Origin: Virgibacillus sp. MSP4-1
Lineage (GTDB): Bacteria > Bacillota > Bacilli > Bacillales > Alkalibacillaceae
DNA: 64,000 nt
Reading direction: 5' to 3'
Assembly: GCF_010092505.1 (NCBI RefSeq)
Contig: NZ_CP048021.1
Span: 1,922,001 to 1,986,000 of the forward strand
The position numbers were made by a program, and so were the translations under genes. Shown piece by piece: positions 11,422-21,308 of the stretch (the first letter of the stretch is position 1; each line of letters begins with the position of its first letter). The notes under the pieces were generated by a model. That model made no database searches, was not told where the DNA came from, and worked only from the letters and a program-made list of their open reading frames with translations.

Positions 11422-12710
11422 TTGTTTCTTCTCCTTTTTCGCTTGCTTGAGGAAGGCAGTTTAAGTGCTAATCGGTATTTTGCCACGGTGCGTCTTGAGA
11501 CTTCGATTTGAAATTCCTTTTTCAGCATTTCTGATAGTTTCTGATCAGATAGAGGTTTTTGCTTATCCTCATGAGAAATCATTTCCTTGATAAGATGTTT
11601 AATAGCATAGGCACTCACTTCACCTGTTTCTCCCTGAAGTCCGGGCTGAAAGAAAAACTTTACAGGATACGTGCCATGAGGGGTTTGTAAATATTTTTCC
11701 TTCACGGCACGGCTTACAGTAGAAACATGCAGGCCGGTTTCTTCAGCAATTTCCCGCAGTACCAGTGGTTTCATATGCTCGGGACCATAATCAAAGAAGG
11801 CAATCTGACGCCTGACAATAGATTTAAAAACCCGATCAAGACTGTCCAGACGCTGGGAAAGTGCTTTTTGCAGCCATTTCCCCTCTTGTGTATACTTTTG
11901 AAAAAAATCTCTTTCTTCCGGAGACAAACTGCTATGATCTAAAGAATAGTCAACAATCGTAATCGTCGGACTGTTCCAGCCAGTCAGTGCGACCTTCCAG
12001 ACCCCATTACTTTGATAAACCTCCCCATCAGGAATAATTGGAGACGATGTTTTCCCGGCAACCAGTATGCCCGGTTTTGGATGAAGGCTTTGGATATCCT
12101 GAATCGCCTCCTCTATGGCTGCTTCAGAGACTTCATACTCCATCATTAAATCTTCCATCCGGTCATCCGCAATCCATTCCAGGTGATTGGTTACAATATT
12201 TACAGCCAGCGTGTTCGGCACTGAACTCCGGTAAAGCTGAAGAGCAAGACATTCCTGAAGATTTCTCGCCCCTATACCGGCCGGATCGAGACTTTGAATC
12301 AATTCTAAGGCTTCTCCTATCGTTTCCTCATCAGTCTGAAACGCAAATTGCCAATCCGTTAAGGCAATCGTTAAATAGCCATTTTCATCAAGGGAATCAA
12401 TGCCATACTCTACAATCTGCTTAAAAGCGGGTGACAATTCCTTATCCAGCAACTGCTCTTTTACATATCCGGCTAAGTCCTGACTATTATCAATCCAGAA
12501 ACTTTCATCAAAGCCCATTCCCCGTTTAGCAGGTGTATAATCTGGTACTGTCCTGTCCGTTTCTACTTCTATCAGGGGATTTTCCTTCATTTGCTTTTCT
12601 AAAAACTGCTGAAGTTGAAAACCATTATACTGCAGGAGTTCAATAGCCTGCCCGAGCTTCTGTGTCAACTTCCAGGTAAGCTTTTGCTCCTGCGTTAATT
12701 TTGCCTTCAT
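11418..12710 (-). CDS. rpoN: RNA polymerase sigma-54 factor
   Basis: Sigma-54 (SigL in B. subtilis) directs RNA polymerase to -24/-12 promoters that need an enhancer-binding activator. The 430-residue protein has the Gln-rich N-terminal region I (QKLTWKLTQKLGQAIELLQ), the core-binding domain and a helix-turn-helix near residues 325-345 (EIAEETGLHVSTVSRAVKEK). The RpoN box VSRRTVAKYR lies at the C-terminus. No sigma-54 activator gene or clear -24/-12 promoter was seen in this window. Confidence 0.96.
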   Translation of the reverse strand: MKAKLTQEQKLTWKLTQKLGQAIELLQYNGFQLQQFLEKQMKENPLIEVETDRTVPDYTPAKRGMGFDESFWIDNSQDLAGYVKEQLLDKELSPAFKQIVEYGIDSLDENGYLTIALTDWQFAFQTDEETIGEALELIQSLDPAGIGARNLQECLALQLYRSSVPNTLAVNIVTNHLEWIADDRMEDLMMEYEVSEAAIEEAIQDIQSLHPKPGILVAGKTSSPIIPDGEVYQSNGVWKVALTGWNSPTITIVDYSLDHSSLSPEERDFFQKYTQEGKWLQKALSQRLDSLDRVFKSIVRRQIAFFDYGPEHMKPLVLREIAEETGLHVSTVSRAVKEKYLQTPHGTYPVKFFFQPGLQGETGEVSAYAIKHLIKEMISHEDKQKPLSDQKLSEMLKKEFQIEVSRRTVAKYRLALKLPSSSKRKRRRNK

Positions 12711-12863
12711 CCTGATCCCTCCCCTATTTTAAAACAGAAGTTTAGAAGTTTATCTATATAAATTATAACAAAAAGTTAACGTCCTAAGAGTTTTAAAATT
12801 TTGCATAAATGTTCCACTTTTTTACATCCTAAAAAGTAAGGACTTTTAAAGGAGGTTTAAATT

Positions 12864-13073
12864 ATGAATGGTCTGCAAAGATTCGCACTGTTTTTAACCA
12901 TTGTCGGAGCTATTAATTGGGGATTAATCGGGTTCTTTCATTTTGATCTGGTAGCTGCACTATTAGGAGGCGGGGATCAGGATGAATTATTACCCCGAAT
13001 TATTTATGCCATTGTCGGAATCTGTGGATTGATTTGTCTGCCATTATTGTTCCGCTCGGATGAGGAAGTGTAA
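12864..13073 (+). CDS. DUF378 family small membrane protein
   Basis: A 69-residue protein of the DUF378 family (B. subtilis YuzA type) of unknown function. It has two hydrophobic segments (residues about 6-26 and 45-62) with the family motif AINWGLIG and an acidic C-terminus. AAAGGAGG lies upstream of the ATG. It is a single gene ending before a terminator and the tRNA. Confidence 0.88.
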   Translation: MNGLQRFALFLTIVGAINWGLIGFFHFDLVAALLGGGDQDELLPRIIYAIVGICGLICLPLLFRSDEEV

Positions 13074-13141
13074 TCAAGGGCAGTAACGACGCTGGGGGCC
13101 TCTTAAGATTTTCCAGCAAAAATTTGCTAAATGATAAATAC

Positions 13142-13172
13142 AAAAAAGGCAGCTGCATCAGCTGCCTTTTTT
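13142..13172 (+). terminator. Terminator after the DUF378 gene
   Basis: AAAAAGGCAGCTG / CAGCTGCCTTTTTT hairpin. The symmetric A and T runs mean it can also stop transcription coming from the tRNA side. Confidence 0.88.
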
Positions 13173-13182
13173 GATCAACGAG

Positions 13183-13254
13183 CGCCCTCGAAGGGAATCG
13201 AACCCCTATTACGAGAACCGGAATCTCGCGTGCTATCCGTTACACCACGAGGGC
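13183..13254 (-). tRNA. tRNA-Arg (anticodon CCG)
   Basis: A 72-nt cloverleaf with acceptor GCCCTCG / CGAGGGC, D-arm GTGTAACGGATAGCAC, anticodon arm CGAGA-TTCCGGT-TCTCG and T-arm AGGGGTTCGATTCCCTT. The anticodon CCG reads the Arg codon CGG. The discriminator is G and CCA is not encoded. B. subtilis has a single tRNA-Arg at the same place next to clpP. Confidence 0.96.
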
Positions 13255-13506
13255 ATATTTTTTTATTTTAAGAAGAAAGCGACATATTTTATTATAAAGT
13301 TGAAAAAGGAAAAACGCAAGGGAAAATAAATCAAAAAACATATCACCTATACACGTGATAAAATTTGCCCTGTATATCCCTATGCTTAACCGGAGAGGAT
13401 AGTAGGGATTAGTTTCTAATGTGATACATATAATTTAGGTAAAAGTCTGGCAGGAAAGATAAAGAAAAGCACGAATGAAAACAATACAGAGAATAAATGT
13501 TTTTCG

Positions 13507-13536
13507 TTTGACCTTTATTGACCAATTAGGTATGAT
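13507..13536 (+). promoter_or_regulatory. clpP promoter with CtsR operator
   Basis: TTGACC (13508-13513), a 17-bp spacer and TATGAT (13531-13536) form a good sigma-A promoter. Read on the minus strand, 13507-13523 is GGTCAATAAAGGTCAAA, a near-perfect tandem CtsR heptad that covers the -35 box. This predicts repression by CtsR and induction by heat or protein stress. The remaining gap (13255-13506) shows nothing else clear. A short dyad GCTAA-TCA-GTTAGC lies in the leader near 13570. Confidence 0.85.
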
Positions 13537-13622
13537 AAACATGTCAACAAAGAAATGACCTGTAAAAGCTAGCTAATCAGTTAGCCAGACGAAAATACTT
13601 AGGAAACAAGGAGGATCACTTT

Positions 13623-14207
13623 ATGAATTTAATCCCAACGGTTATTGAACAAACCAATCGCGGTGAACGTGCTTATGATATTTACTCAAGACTGCTGAAG
13701 GACCGTATTATAATGCTGGGAAGCGGAATTGACGACAATGTTGCCAACACCGTCGTAGCCCAAATGCTTTTCCTTGCAGCTGAAGATCCGGATAAAGATA
13801 TTTCCCTTTACATTAACTCTCCTGGTGGTTCCATCACTGCAGGTATGGCGATTTACGACACCATGCAGTTCATTAAACCTGATGTATCCACCATCTGCAT
13901 TGGTATGGCTGCATCCATGGGTGCATTCCTTCTTAATGCCGGAGCAAAAGGTAAACGCTATGCCCTTCCAAACAGTGAAGTCATGATTCACCAGCCATTG
14001 GGTGGAACACAAGGGCAGGCTTCTGACATTCAGATTCATGCAGAGCGTATTCTTGAAATGCGTAAAAAGTTAAATCAAATTCTGTCTGAGCGTACAGGAC
14101 AGCCAATTGAAGTCATCGAACGCGACACAGACCGCGACAACTTCATGTCCGCTCAGCAAGCCGTTGATTACGGACTAATTGACAAGGTAATGGAGACAAA
14201 GAAATAA
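13623..14207 (+). CDS. clpP: ATP-dependent Clp protease proteolytic subunit
   Basis: ClpP forms the 14-subunit serine protease barrel that degrades proteins delivered by ClpC, ClpX or ClpE. The 194-residue protein has the catalytic Ser in [11 protein letters not shown] (about residue 98), His in MIHQPLGG (about 123) and Asp in DRDNFMSA (about 172). AAGGAGG precedes the ATG. It is transcribed alone from a CtsR-type promoter and faces a dispersed repeat and the crh gene downstream. Confidence 0.98.
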   Translation: MNLIPTVIEQTNRGERAYDIYSRLLKDRIIMLGSGIDDNVANTVVAQMLFLAAEDPDKDISLYINSPGGSITAGMAIYDTMQFIKPDVSTICIGMAASMGAFLLNAGAKGKRYALPNSEVMIHQPLGGTQGQASDIQIHAERILEMRKKLNQILSERTGQPIEVIERDTDRDNFMSAQQAVDYGLIDKVMETKK

Positions 14208-14239
14208 GCAGCTTAGCTGAAAACTGAAAACAAAGGAAC

Positions 14240-14614
14240 AAAGGCGGAAGCGCCCGTTTGTCCAGCTACGGCTCCCAGGCCTAAACGGTCGCCTCCGCTT
14301 TTCTATTAGCGACGTACGGACTGGACTGAGCCGTAGGAGATAAAGTGAAACTTCAATCAGTGGGGAGTATCCCCACTGATTGTTAGTTGAACAAATCAGG
14401 TGTTAACTGGCTGTTGACCCCCATTGATTTCTATAAGGGGACTTACAGCCAGTTAACACGCGGAAAAGGAAACACGACGAACCTTGTGAGTCGATGTTGA
14501 CTTATCGGACGGAGGTGAAGGAAGTCTCGCTAGTCGCTGGACGCTGGAGCCGGACGTGGCCTCTCATGTCTATATCATCCACAATCCGTTTATTTTATAA
14601 TTTCCTAGACAATA
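14240..14614 (+). repeat. Dispersed intergenic repeat, copy 1 (contains a 184-bp inner element)
   Basis: The outer parts match copy 2 at 15075-15262 almost base for base: 14240-14330 (AAGGCGGAAGCGCCCGTTTG ... GACTGGACTGAG) and 14515-14614 (GTGAAGGAAGTCTCGC ... ATTTCCTAG). The 184 bp between them (14331-14514) are absent from copy 2 and are bounded by GAG on both sides. The block fills the convergent gap between clpP and crh. No reading frame of interest. Confidence 0.88.
14342..14457 (+). repeat. Two-hairpin structured element, copy B
   Basis: AAAGTGAAACTTC (14342-14354) is followed by a perfect 12-bp stem (14355-14381, AATCAGTGGGGA / TCCCCACTGATT), the linker GTTAGTTGAAC...TCAGG, and a perfect 13-bp stem (GTTAACTGGCTGT at 14402-14414 with ACAGCCAGTTAAC at 14445-14457). 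The second stem encloses CCCC/GGGG. A second copy in the other orientation lies at 30887-31034. Paired base differences between the copies preserve both stems. Confidence 0.8.
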
Positions 14615-14653
14615 AAAAAGGCATACCAATCGCTGTGATTGATATGCCTTTTC
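14614..14653 (-). terminator. Terminator of crh
   Basis: AAAAGGCATA...TATGCCTTTT with an inner CAATC/GATTG stem. On the minus strand it follows crh and ends in a T-run. Confidence 0.8.
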
Positions 14654-14676
14654 TTTTGTTTTTTTAATGTATTTAC

Positions 14677-14931
14677 TTACTCCACCCTGACGAATGTGGC
14701 TAGTTCATTTATAGCATCCTGTTCATCGGATCCATCGGCCTGCAGAAGAATTTCCTCCCCGCTCCCGATGGCCAGACTCATCAACCCCATAATACTCTTG
14801 CCATTAATACGTTTTCGATCTTTTTCAATAAATATATCTGCTGAAAAACGATTGGCCTCCTGCACAAATTTAGCAGCCGGCCTTGCCTGCAAGCCTGTTG
14901 ACAATTCAACCGTAACCTTTCGTTCTACCAA
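14677..14931 (-). CDS. crh: Crh, catabolite repression HPr-like protein
   Basis: Crh is an HPr paralogue that cannot carry PTS phosphate but is phosphorylated at Ser46 by HprK and then assists CcpA. The start is a TTG at 14931 with AGAGGAG 8 bp upstream, giving 84 residues. A longer frame to 15018 has no ribosome site. Gln replaces the catalytic His at position 15 (TGLQARPAA) and Ser46 is present (GKSIMGLMSLA), which is the diagnostic Crh pattern. In B. subtilis crh follows whiA directly. Here about 420 bp with a dispersed repeat separates them. Confidence 0.95.
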   Translation of the reverse strand: MVERKVTVELSTGLQARPAAKFVQEANRFSADIFIEKDRKRINGKSIMGLMSLAIGSGEEILLQADGSDEQDAINELATFVRVE

Positions 14932-15074
14932 TCTGTATTCTCCTCTCTGCTCTCCATATCTATGTTTGTATAATATATGTACAACGGCTATCCAAAGGAA
15001 TGAACCAGAAAAAATCATTTATGAAAGCGTTTTAATTAAAGCTATTATACCACGGAAAAAGCAAAAAGAAAAGC

Positions 15075-15262
15075 ACAAAGGCGAAAGCGCCCGTTTGTCC
15101 AGCTACGGCTCCCAAGCCTAAACGGTCGCCTCCGCTTTTCTATTAGCGACGTACGGACTGGACTGAGGTGAAGGAAGTCTCGCTAGTCGCTGGGCGCTGG
15201 AGCCGGACGTGGCCTCTCATGTCTATATCATCCGCAATCCGTTTATTTTGTAATTTCCTAGA
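15075..15262 (+). repeat. Dispersed intergenic repeat, copy 2
   Basis: A 188-bp uninterrupted copy of the repeat at 14240-14614. It begins CAAAGGCGAAAGCGCCC, contains GTTTGTCCAGCTACGGCTCC and ends GTTTATTTTGTAATTTCC. It fills most of the gap between whiA and crh and contains no gene. The first half can pair with itself (GGCGGAAGCG / CGCCTCCGC type arms). Confidence 0.88.
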
Positions 15263-15306
15263 AAACGAAAAAGTAAAATGAACATTCATTCATTTTAAGA
15301 TAAAGG

Positions 15307-15337
15307 AAAGGACATGGGCACCTGACCCATATCCTTT
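15307..15337 (-). terminator. Terminator after whiA
   Basis: AAGGA-ATGGG / CCCAT-TCCTT hairpin 16 bp after the whiA stop. The T-rich run after it on the minus strand is modest. Confidence 0.7.
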
Positions 15338-15352
15338 CCATAACCTTTAAGC

Positions 15353-16300
15353 TTACACTTCACTTATTTCTCCGCGTCTTAGTTTATCAGAAAACTCATC
15401 AATCTTTTTCAAACGATGATTAATACCTGACTTACTGATTTTACCTGTCGAAACCAATTCACCCAATTCTTTCAAAGAAACATCCTGATGTTTCAATCGA
15501 AGCTCTGCAATTTCCTGCAAGCGGTCAGGCAAAGCTTCCAGGCCCACCGTCTGTTCAATATACCGGATGTTTTCAACCTGGCGGAAAGCTGCACCAATTG
15601 TTTTATTTAAATTGGCCGTTTCACAGTTTACCAGTCGATTGACCGAATTCCTCATATCCCTCATAATCCGTACATCTTCAAACTTCAGCAGTGCCTGATG
15701 AGCCCCTAAATTAATTAAAAGCTCCGTAATCTTGTCTGCCTCTTTTAAGTACGTAATGTATCCCTTACGCCTCTCAAGCGTTCTCGCGTGTAAGTTGAAC
15801 TTATTCATCAGACCACATAAAGCTTCATTGTGATCCTCATGTAAAGACGAAATCTCCAGATGATAAGAGGAGGTTTCGGGATTATTTACAGATCCGCCAG
15901 CCAGAAAAGCCCCACGCAAGTAGGAACGCCTGCAGCAGGTTTTCTCCATGTACTTTTCGGCTATCTCATGCTTAAAGCTGAACGGAGAATCCAGGATTTC
16001 AAGCTGCTCCAGGAGAGGCTGTACGTCTTTTTTTAACCGGACAATATATACATTATTCTTTTTCAGCCGCATTTTCTTTCGTACCAGTAACTCGATTGGA
16101 TGACTGTATAATTTTTTTAGTAAGGTATACATTCTCCGGGCAATCGCCGCGTTTTCCGTCTGGATATCCAGCAAGTACTCCTGATTCGATATAGAGATGG
16201 AACCGTTCATTTTAATTAATGCCGACAATTCCGCTTCAACACAGCACTCATCAACTTCGACCTTCGTTAATTCTTTTTTGATATCTGAAGCAAATGACAC
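15353..16300 (-). CDS. whiA: WhiA, DNA-binding protein linked to division and chromosome segregation
   Basis: WhiA is a conserved Gram-positive protein with an N-terminal LAGLIDADG-like fold and a C-terminal helix-turn-helix. In Bacillus it affects Z-ring formation and chromosome segregation. I take the GTG at 16300 ([15 protein letters not shown], 315 residues), as in B. subtilis. Another GTG three codons upstream is possible. Seen are [17 protein letters not shown] and [16 protein letters not shown] in the first domain and [21 protein letters not shown] as the C-terminal HTH. It is the last gene of the yvcI-rapZ-yvcK-whiA unit. Confidence 0.95.
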   Translation of the reverse strand: MSFASDIKKELTKVEVDECCVEAELSALIKMNGSISISNQEYLLDIQTENAAIARRMYTLLKKLYSHPIELLVRKKMRLKKNNVYIVRLKKDVQPLLEQLEILDSPFSFKHEIAEKYMEKTCCRRSYLRGAFLAGGSVNNPETSSYHLEISSLHEDHNEALCGLMNKFNLHARTLERRKGYITYLKEADKITELLINLGAHQALLKFEDVRIMRDMRNSVNRLVNCETANLNKTIGAAFRQVENIRYIEQTVGLEALPDRLQEIAELRLKHQDVSLKELGELVSTGKISKSGINHRLKKIDEFSDKLRRGEISEV

Positions 16301-16319
16301 TTCCCGCACCCCCTCACGT

Positions 16320-17285
16320 TCATTTTTCCATTAATGAAAATAATAATTTTGCAATTTTATCTGTGTCATGTCGTAATTTAACTTTCGAGTGGTCAATAAT
16401 GTCCCCCTCGATAATTTCCAGTCCCATCTTAAGCAGGCGTTGAATATCATAGACAACCGGTTCTGCCTTTTCTTCTTCGTAAAGTTTTTGAACATCATGT
16501 TCGATGGGCGCATTATGGACAACGATTGAATCCACACACTGATCTCCAGTATGGTCCTGAATGGCCTGCACATGGTCGGCGGCTGTATAGCCCTGTGTTT
16601 CCCCATATTGGGTCATCACATTACAGACATATACCGTTTTACCTCTCCGCTGTTTCAGAGCTTCTCCAATTTCAGGAATAATGATATTGGGAAGGATACT
16701 GGTGTAAAGACTGCCTGGGGCAATGACAATTAAATCCGCATTTTTAACAGCCTGAATCGCTTCAGGCAGTGGTTCAATATGATCAGGGCTTAAAAATACC
16801 CTTTTGATGGTTTTGTTAACTAAAGGAATTTGGGATTCACCTGAAATGATGCTTCCATCCTCCATTTCCGCATGGAGAAACATATTCTGGTTGGCAATCG
16901 GGTAAATCCTGCCTTTGACATTTAATACACGGGAAATTTCCTTAATTCCTTTGTAAAAATCACCGGTGATCGAGGTCATGGCAGCGAGCAGCAAATTCCC
17001 CAGCGAATGTCCGGATAAACTGTTCCCATTCTCAAACCGGTGCTGAAACATCTGCAATATCATTGGTTCTGCGTCAGACAGGGCTGCAATCACATTACGT
17101 ATATCACCAGGAGCAGGAATGGCCATTTCACTGCGCAGACGTCCGGAACTCCCTCCATCATCAGCTACCGTTACGATTGCCGATAAATCTAAAGGATAGT
17201 CCTTCAGTCCGCGAATTAACACCGGCATACCTGTACCGCCGCCTATCACCACTACATTAGGTTTCCGTTTATCTTTCATAAACAT
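16320..17285 (-). CDS. yvcK: YvcK family gluconeogenesis factor
   Basis: YvcK binds UDP-GlcNAc and is needed for growth on gluconeogenic carbon sources. It also helps localise PBP1 and supports cell-wall synthesis in Bacillus. The 321-residue CofD-like protein starts [18 protein letters not shown] and carries [14 protein letters not shown] and [13 protein letters not shown], the nucleotide-binding signatures of the family. It follows rapZ after 2 bp and precedes whiA. This fits the conserved operon. Confidence 0.95.
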   Translation of the reverse strand: MFMKDKRKPNVVVIGGGTGMPVLIRGLKDYPLDLSAIVTVADDGGSSGRLRSEMAIPAPGDIRNVIAALSDAEPMILQMFQHRFENGNSLSGHSLGNLLLAAMTSITGDFYKGIKEISRVLNVKGRIYPIANQNMFLHAEMEDGSIISGESQIPLVNKTIKRVFLSPDHIEPLPEAIQAVKNADLIVIAPGSLYTSILPNIIIPEIGEALKQRRGKTVYVCNVMTQYGETQGYTAADHVQAIQDHTGDQCVDSIVVHNAPIEHDVQKLYEEEKAEPVVYDIQRLLKMGLEIIEGDIIDHSKVKLRHDTDKIAKLLFSLMEK

Positions 17286-17287
17286 GG

Positions 17288-18169
17288 CTATCCTTTCTTT
17301 TTGTCAATCTCTCGGTGCGTTACATATGTGTCATATTCGCTTTGGAAATAATCGGCTATTTTTTCGGCAATAGCCACAGAACGGTGCTGTCCGCCTGTAC
17401 AGCCTATCCCCACAACCAACTGACGCTTCCCCTCTTTTTTATATTGCGGGAGCATAAAGGACAGCATATCTAACAGTTTATTCATAAAAGTGTCTGTTTC
17501 AGACCATTTAAAAACATATTCCGCAACTTCAGTATCCTTTCCCGTTAAAGGACGCATCGATTCTACATAATGGGGGTTGGGAAGAAAGCGAACATCAAAC
17601 ACCAGGTCGGCATCAATCGGAACTCCATGCTTAAATCCAAAGGAAACCACGTTCATGGAGAAAACATGCTGAGACTGATCCTTAAACGCCTGCAGAATTT
17701 CCTCTCTCAATTTTCGTGGTTTTTTATCAGATGAATCGATAATAATTTGCGCTCTTCCCTTTAGTTCATCGAGTAATTCGCGTTCTTTTTTAATCCCTTC
17801 TAAAGGAAGGCCATCCGGAGCTAAAGGATGGGAACGACGCGTTTCTTTATAGCGGGAAACCAGCACATCATTATCCGCCTCCAGGAAGAGGATTTGTTCA
17901 GAAATCCAGTCTTCTTTCCCGACCTGAACTAATGTATCAATTAATGTATCAAAAAACTCTCTTCCTCTTAGGTCCATCACGACAGCTACTTTAGGCGTAC
18001 GCTGGTCGTTTTCTTTCATTAATTCCAGGAACTTCGGAAGCAATGCGGGCGGTAAATTATCCACACAAAAATAACCTAAATCTTCAAAGCTCTGCACAGC
18101 CAACGTTTTTCCTGCCCCTGACATTCCTGTTATAATCACCAATTCCACTTTTTGTGATTGTTCGCTCAT
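17288..18169 (-). CDS. rapZ: RapZ family nucleotide-binding protein
   Basis: B. subtilis YvcJ homologue, a GTP/ATP-binding protein of the RapZ family. In E. coli RapZ controls glucosamine-6-phosphate synthase through small RNAs. In Bacillus the role is less clear. The 293-residue protein has a Walker A motif ([11 protein letters not shown]) at the N-terminus, a Walker B-like [12 protein letters not shown] and the C-terminal [16 protein letters not shown] signature. AAAGGGGG lies before the ATG. It is in operon with yvcI and yvcK. Confidence 0.95.
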   Translation of the reverse strand: MSEQSQKVELVIITGMSGAGKTLAVQSFEDLGYFCVDNLPPALLPKFLELMKENDQRTPKVAVVMDLRGREFFDTLIDTLVQVGKEDWISEQILFLEADNDVLVSRYKETRRSHPLAPDGLPLEGIKKERELLDELKGRAQIIIDSSDKKPRKLREEILQAFKDQSQHVFSMNVVSFGFKHGVPIDADLVFDVRFLPNPHYVESMRPLTGKDTEVAEYVFKWSETDTFMNKLLDMLSFMLPQYKKEGKRQLVVGIGCTGGQHRSVAIAEKIADYFQSEYDTYVTHREIDKKKG

Positions 18170-18189
18170 AGGATTGCCCCCTTTACTGC

Positions 18190-18669
18190 TTAATCGACCT
18201 GAAATGAGAGGAGTTCATCGTTTGATGTATATGTGAATGTACCATACAACACATCATTTCGATTTAGTATATGTTTATAAATGACCTGGTCTCCTTCAGC
18301 CATGTCCTTATTCAGTACATCACTGACCGGTACCCATTCCAGTTCGCCTTCTCTGCAATATTCATTGAGCGTACCCTGATATTGCCGACTGGAAAAGGTA
18401 AACATCATCCACTCATCAATCGTCTGATCATCTTCCTTAATCACAAATGTAAAAACACCCTTTAACTCCGGGTCTATAAGTGTTAATCCTGTCTCTTCCG
18501 AAAACTCCCGCCTGACCGATTGCTGAATATGCTCCCCAGGCTCCATTTTACCCCCTGGTGCGGCATACCAGTTTCTTCGCGGTTTCTTCAGCATTAAAAT
18601 ATGATTTTCATATTGTAAAACACAGTTTGTTACGCGCTGCAAATTCATCACCTCAAATGGGAAACTCAC
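18190..18669 (-). CDS. yvcI: Nudix hydrolase, YvcI type
   Basis: Nudix hydrolases cleave nucleoside diphosphate derivatives; the substrate here is unknown. The Nudix box GX5EX7REUXEEXGU is intact ([20 protein letters not shown] then ETG) at about residues 38-60. The GTG at 18669 has AAGGA 8 bp upstream, giving 159 residues. An ATG seven codons later ([11 protein letters not shown]) aligns with the B. subtilis N-terminus and is an alternative start. It is first in the rapZ-yvcK-whiA unit. Confidence 0.9.
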   Translation of the reverse strand: MSFPFEVMNLQRVTNCVLQYENHILMLKKPRRNWYAAPGGKMEPGEHIQQSVRREFSEETGLTLIDPELKGVFTFVIKEDDQTIDEWMMFTFSSRQYQGTLNEYCREGELEWVPVSDVLNKDMAEGDQVIYKHILNRNDVLYGTFTYTSNDELLSFQVD

Positions 18670-18861
18670 ACACCTTCATCCTTAATGACAACTCGTTGTG
18701 CGTGGAAAAATCCATCAGAGTGTGTTTCCCCCTTGTCTCTCCCTATATTATACTACGAAAAAACAGGAAAACCAATGAACCCGATATGAAATCCCGCTGT
18801 TTATAATGGCCAGGCTTGTCTTTATGTGAGTCAGGGTATAATGAAGAAATGCAAAAATAAA

Positions 18862-18886
18862 GCACAGGCTTTAAGATGGCCTGTGC
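18862..18886 (-). terminator. Terminator downstream of trxB
   Basis: GCACAGGC / GCCTGTGC hairpin followed on the minus strand by TTTATTTTTG. It lies in the 350-bp gap between trxB and yvcI. The rest of that gap must hold the yvcI promoter, which was not clearly seen. Confidence 0.78.
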
Positions 18887-19019
18887 CTAATCATGAATCT
18901 ATCTTTTAAAAGGGGGTCAATTTTTTCTTAATTCTATTGTACCCAAAAATTATTTCACACACATTACAACAGCATTAAAAGGAAATTACGTTTCAGTAAA
19001 TCTCCTTTAACAATCTGTA

Positions 19020-19991
<972 letters not shown>

Positions 19992-20056
19992 TCATACATT
20001 TCTTTACCCTTTAGTATTATCGTATTAGATAGGGATCTAAACGTCTATTGAAATGC

Positions 20057-21085
20057 TCAATCATTTCTTTCAATGGGATGCTGTCTGCCGGTTTCTTTTA
20101 AACGCGGATGTCGATTGCATCCTTCCTTCCAGACTTCAACAGCTTTTGATTTCAACCCCATCTTATAAGCAACAATACTGTACCATTTATAGTAAGAAAG
20201 GTGATTCTTCAGTTTATGCTTTGGTAAGTCTTTAAAACGTTGATAAGCCAGCTCATAACGTTCTGTATGGGCAAAAGCAGTCGCAACTTTAAGTCGTTGC
20301 TGATCATGTATAGGATAAACATTTTCCAGCCATTCTATGTACTGGCCGGATGTATCCTTTTCTCCCATTTCCCAATGAAATATCGCTAAATTTACAATGC
20401 TGTGGATGCTGGATGGGTCTTCTTCATAAGCTTCCTTTTCGATGTTCAGCGCTCTCTCCTGCTGACCTGAAAAAAACAAGGCCCAGGCAAAGTCGTGCTT
20501 CGCCAAAACATAGTCGGGATAGCGGGCCATCATATGCTCTATGATTGGAAGGGCCTGCTCCCAGTCATGATGTTCAAGATAATAAAAAGCCGATTCCTGA
20601 TAAGTTAATAATTCATCCTCCTCATCAAAAATCCACTCATCCTCATCTTCCTCAATATCATCATTATAAGCCTTTAATAATTCCAGTAACTCCTTTGCCT
20701 CATTTGCAAATTCTCCATTTGGGGCTTTATTCAAATAAATTTCTATATTTTTTTGAGCATCCTTAAACAGACCAAGATGAGCATAATTATTAGCCAGTAA
20801 ATAATAACAATCTACATAGGATTCGCCAAAATCATCAAGAACCTTCAGAAGCATCTGGTTCGCCTGATCATAGGCTTTTGTTTCGGTATATAATACAGAC
20901 AGCTGGCTTGGGTAAAGTGGATTGTCCGGTTCCAGTTCAATCGCCCGCTTCAGCCATTTCTCTGCTTTTTGAAAGTTATGCTTTTGAAAGGCTTTTACAC
21001 CTTGTGAAAAATAAAACTCCCCTTCCAATAAGAACGGGATGACATTTAATTGATCATCAATTTGGTGATTCTCGGTATTTGCCAT
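20057..21085 (-). CDS. TPR-repeat protein, YvcD type
   Basis: Start at the ATG at 21085 (MANTENHQIDDQ) with AGGAGG at good spacing, giving 342 residues. A much longer upstream frame to 21412 overlaps the divergent pbpC gene and is not used. Several tetratricopeptide repeats are visible (GVKAFQKHNFQKAEKWLKRA, YYLLANNYAHLGLFKDAQKN, and others). A very acidic stretch (DDIEEDEDEWIFDEEDEL) lies near residue 150. It is probably a cytoplasmic scaffold with unknown partners. It stands 83 bp before trxB and may be transcribed with it. Confidence 0.88.
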   Translation of the reverse strand: MANTENHQIDDQLNVIPFLLEGEFYFSQGVKAFQKHNFQKAEKWLKRAIELEPDNPLYPSQLSVLYTETKAYDQANQMLLKVLDDFGESYVDCYYLLANNYAHLGLFKDAQKNIEIYLNKAPNGEFANEAKELLELLKAYNDDIEEDEDEWIFDEEDELLTYQESAFYYLEHHDWEQALPIIEHMMARYPDYVLAKHDFAWALFFSGQQERALNIEKEAYEEDPSSIHSIVNLAIFHWEMGEKDTSGQYIEWLENVYPIHDQQRLKVATAFAHTERYELAYQRFKDLPKHKLKNHLSYYKWYSIVAYKMGLKSKAVEVWKEGCNRHPRLKETGRQHPIERND

Positions 21086-21119
21086 GAAGTGCCTCCTATC
21101 AACACATATAACCATTAAA

Positions 21120-21128
21120 AGTATAACA
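21120..21128 (-). promoter_or_regulatory. Extended -10 promoter candidate for the TPR gene
   Basis: On the minus strand TGTTATACT (TG-N-TATACT) lies about 35 bp before the start at 21085. No good -35 box is seen, which fits extended -10 promoters. Confidence 0.5.
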
Positions 21129-21245
21129 CACTCAGATGAGGAATAAAATGATTGGGTCAATCGTTTCACAACAAATTTCCCGGACGAATGAAACCCTGTT
21201 TCAGAAAAAAATTCCCGAGGATAGATCGATAAAGAACAAGCACTC

Positions 21246-21274
21246 TTGAAGCAAATATAACTACGGAGTAAAAT
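21246..21274 (+). promoter_or_regulatory. Promoter candidate for the PBP3 gene
   Basis: TTGAAG (21246-21251), 17-bp spacer, TAAAAT (21269-21274), 35 bp before the ATG at 21309. It diverges from the TPR gene promoter. Confidence 0.6.
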
Positions 21275-21308
21275 AGCAGTAAGATTACATAAAAAGGATG
21301 TGGCTGGT

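Noticed and set aside
14639-15121. Plus-strand frame of 160 codons over crh
   Set aside because: It is antisense to crh, which matches its family at every key residue.
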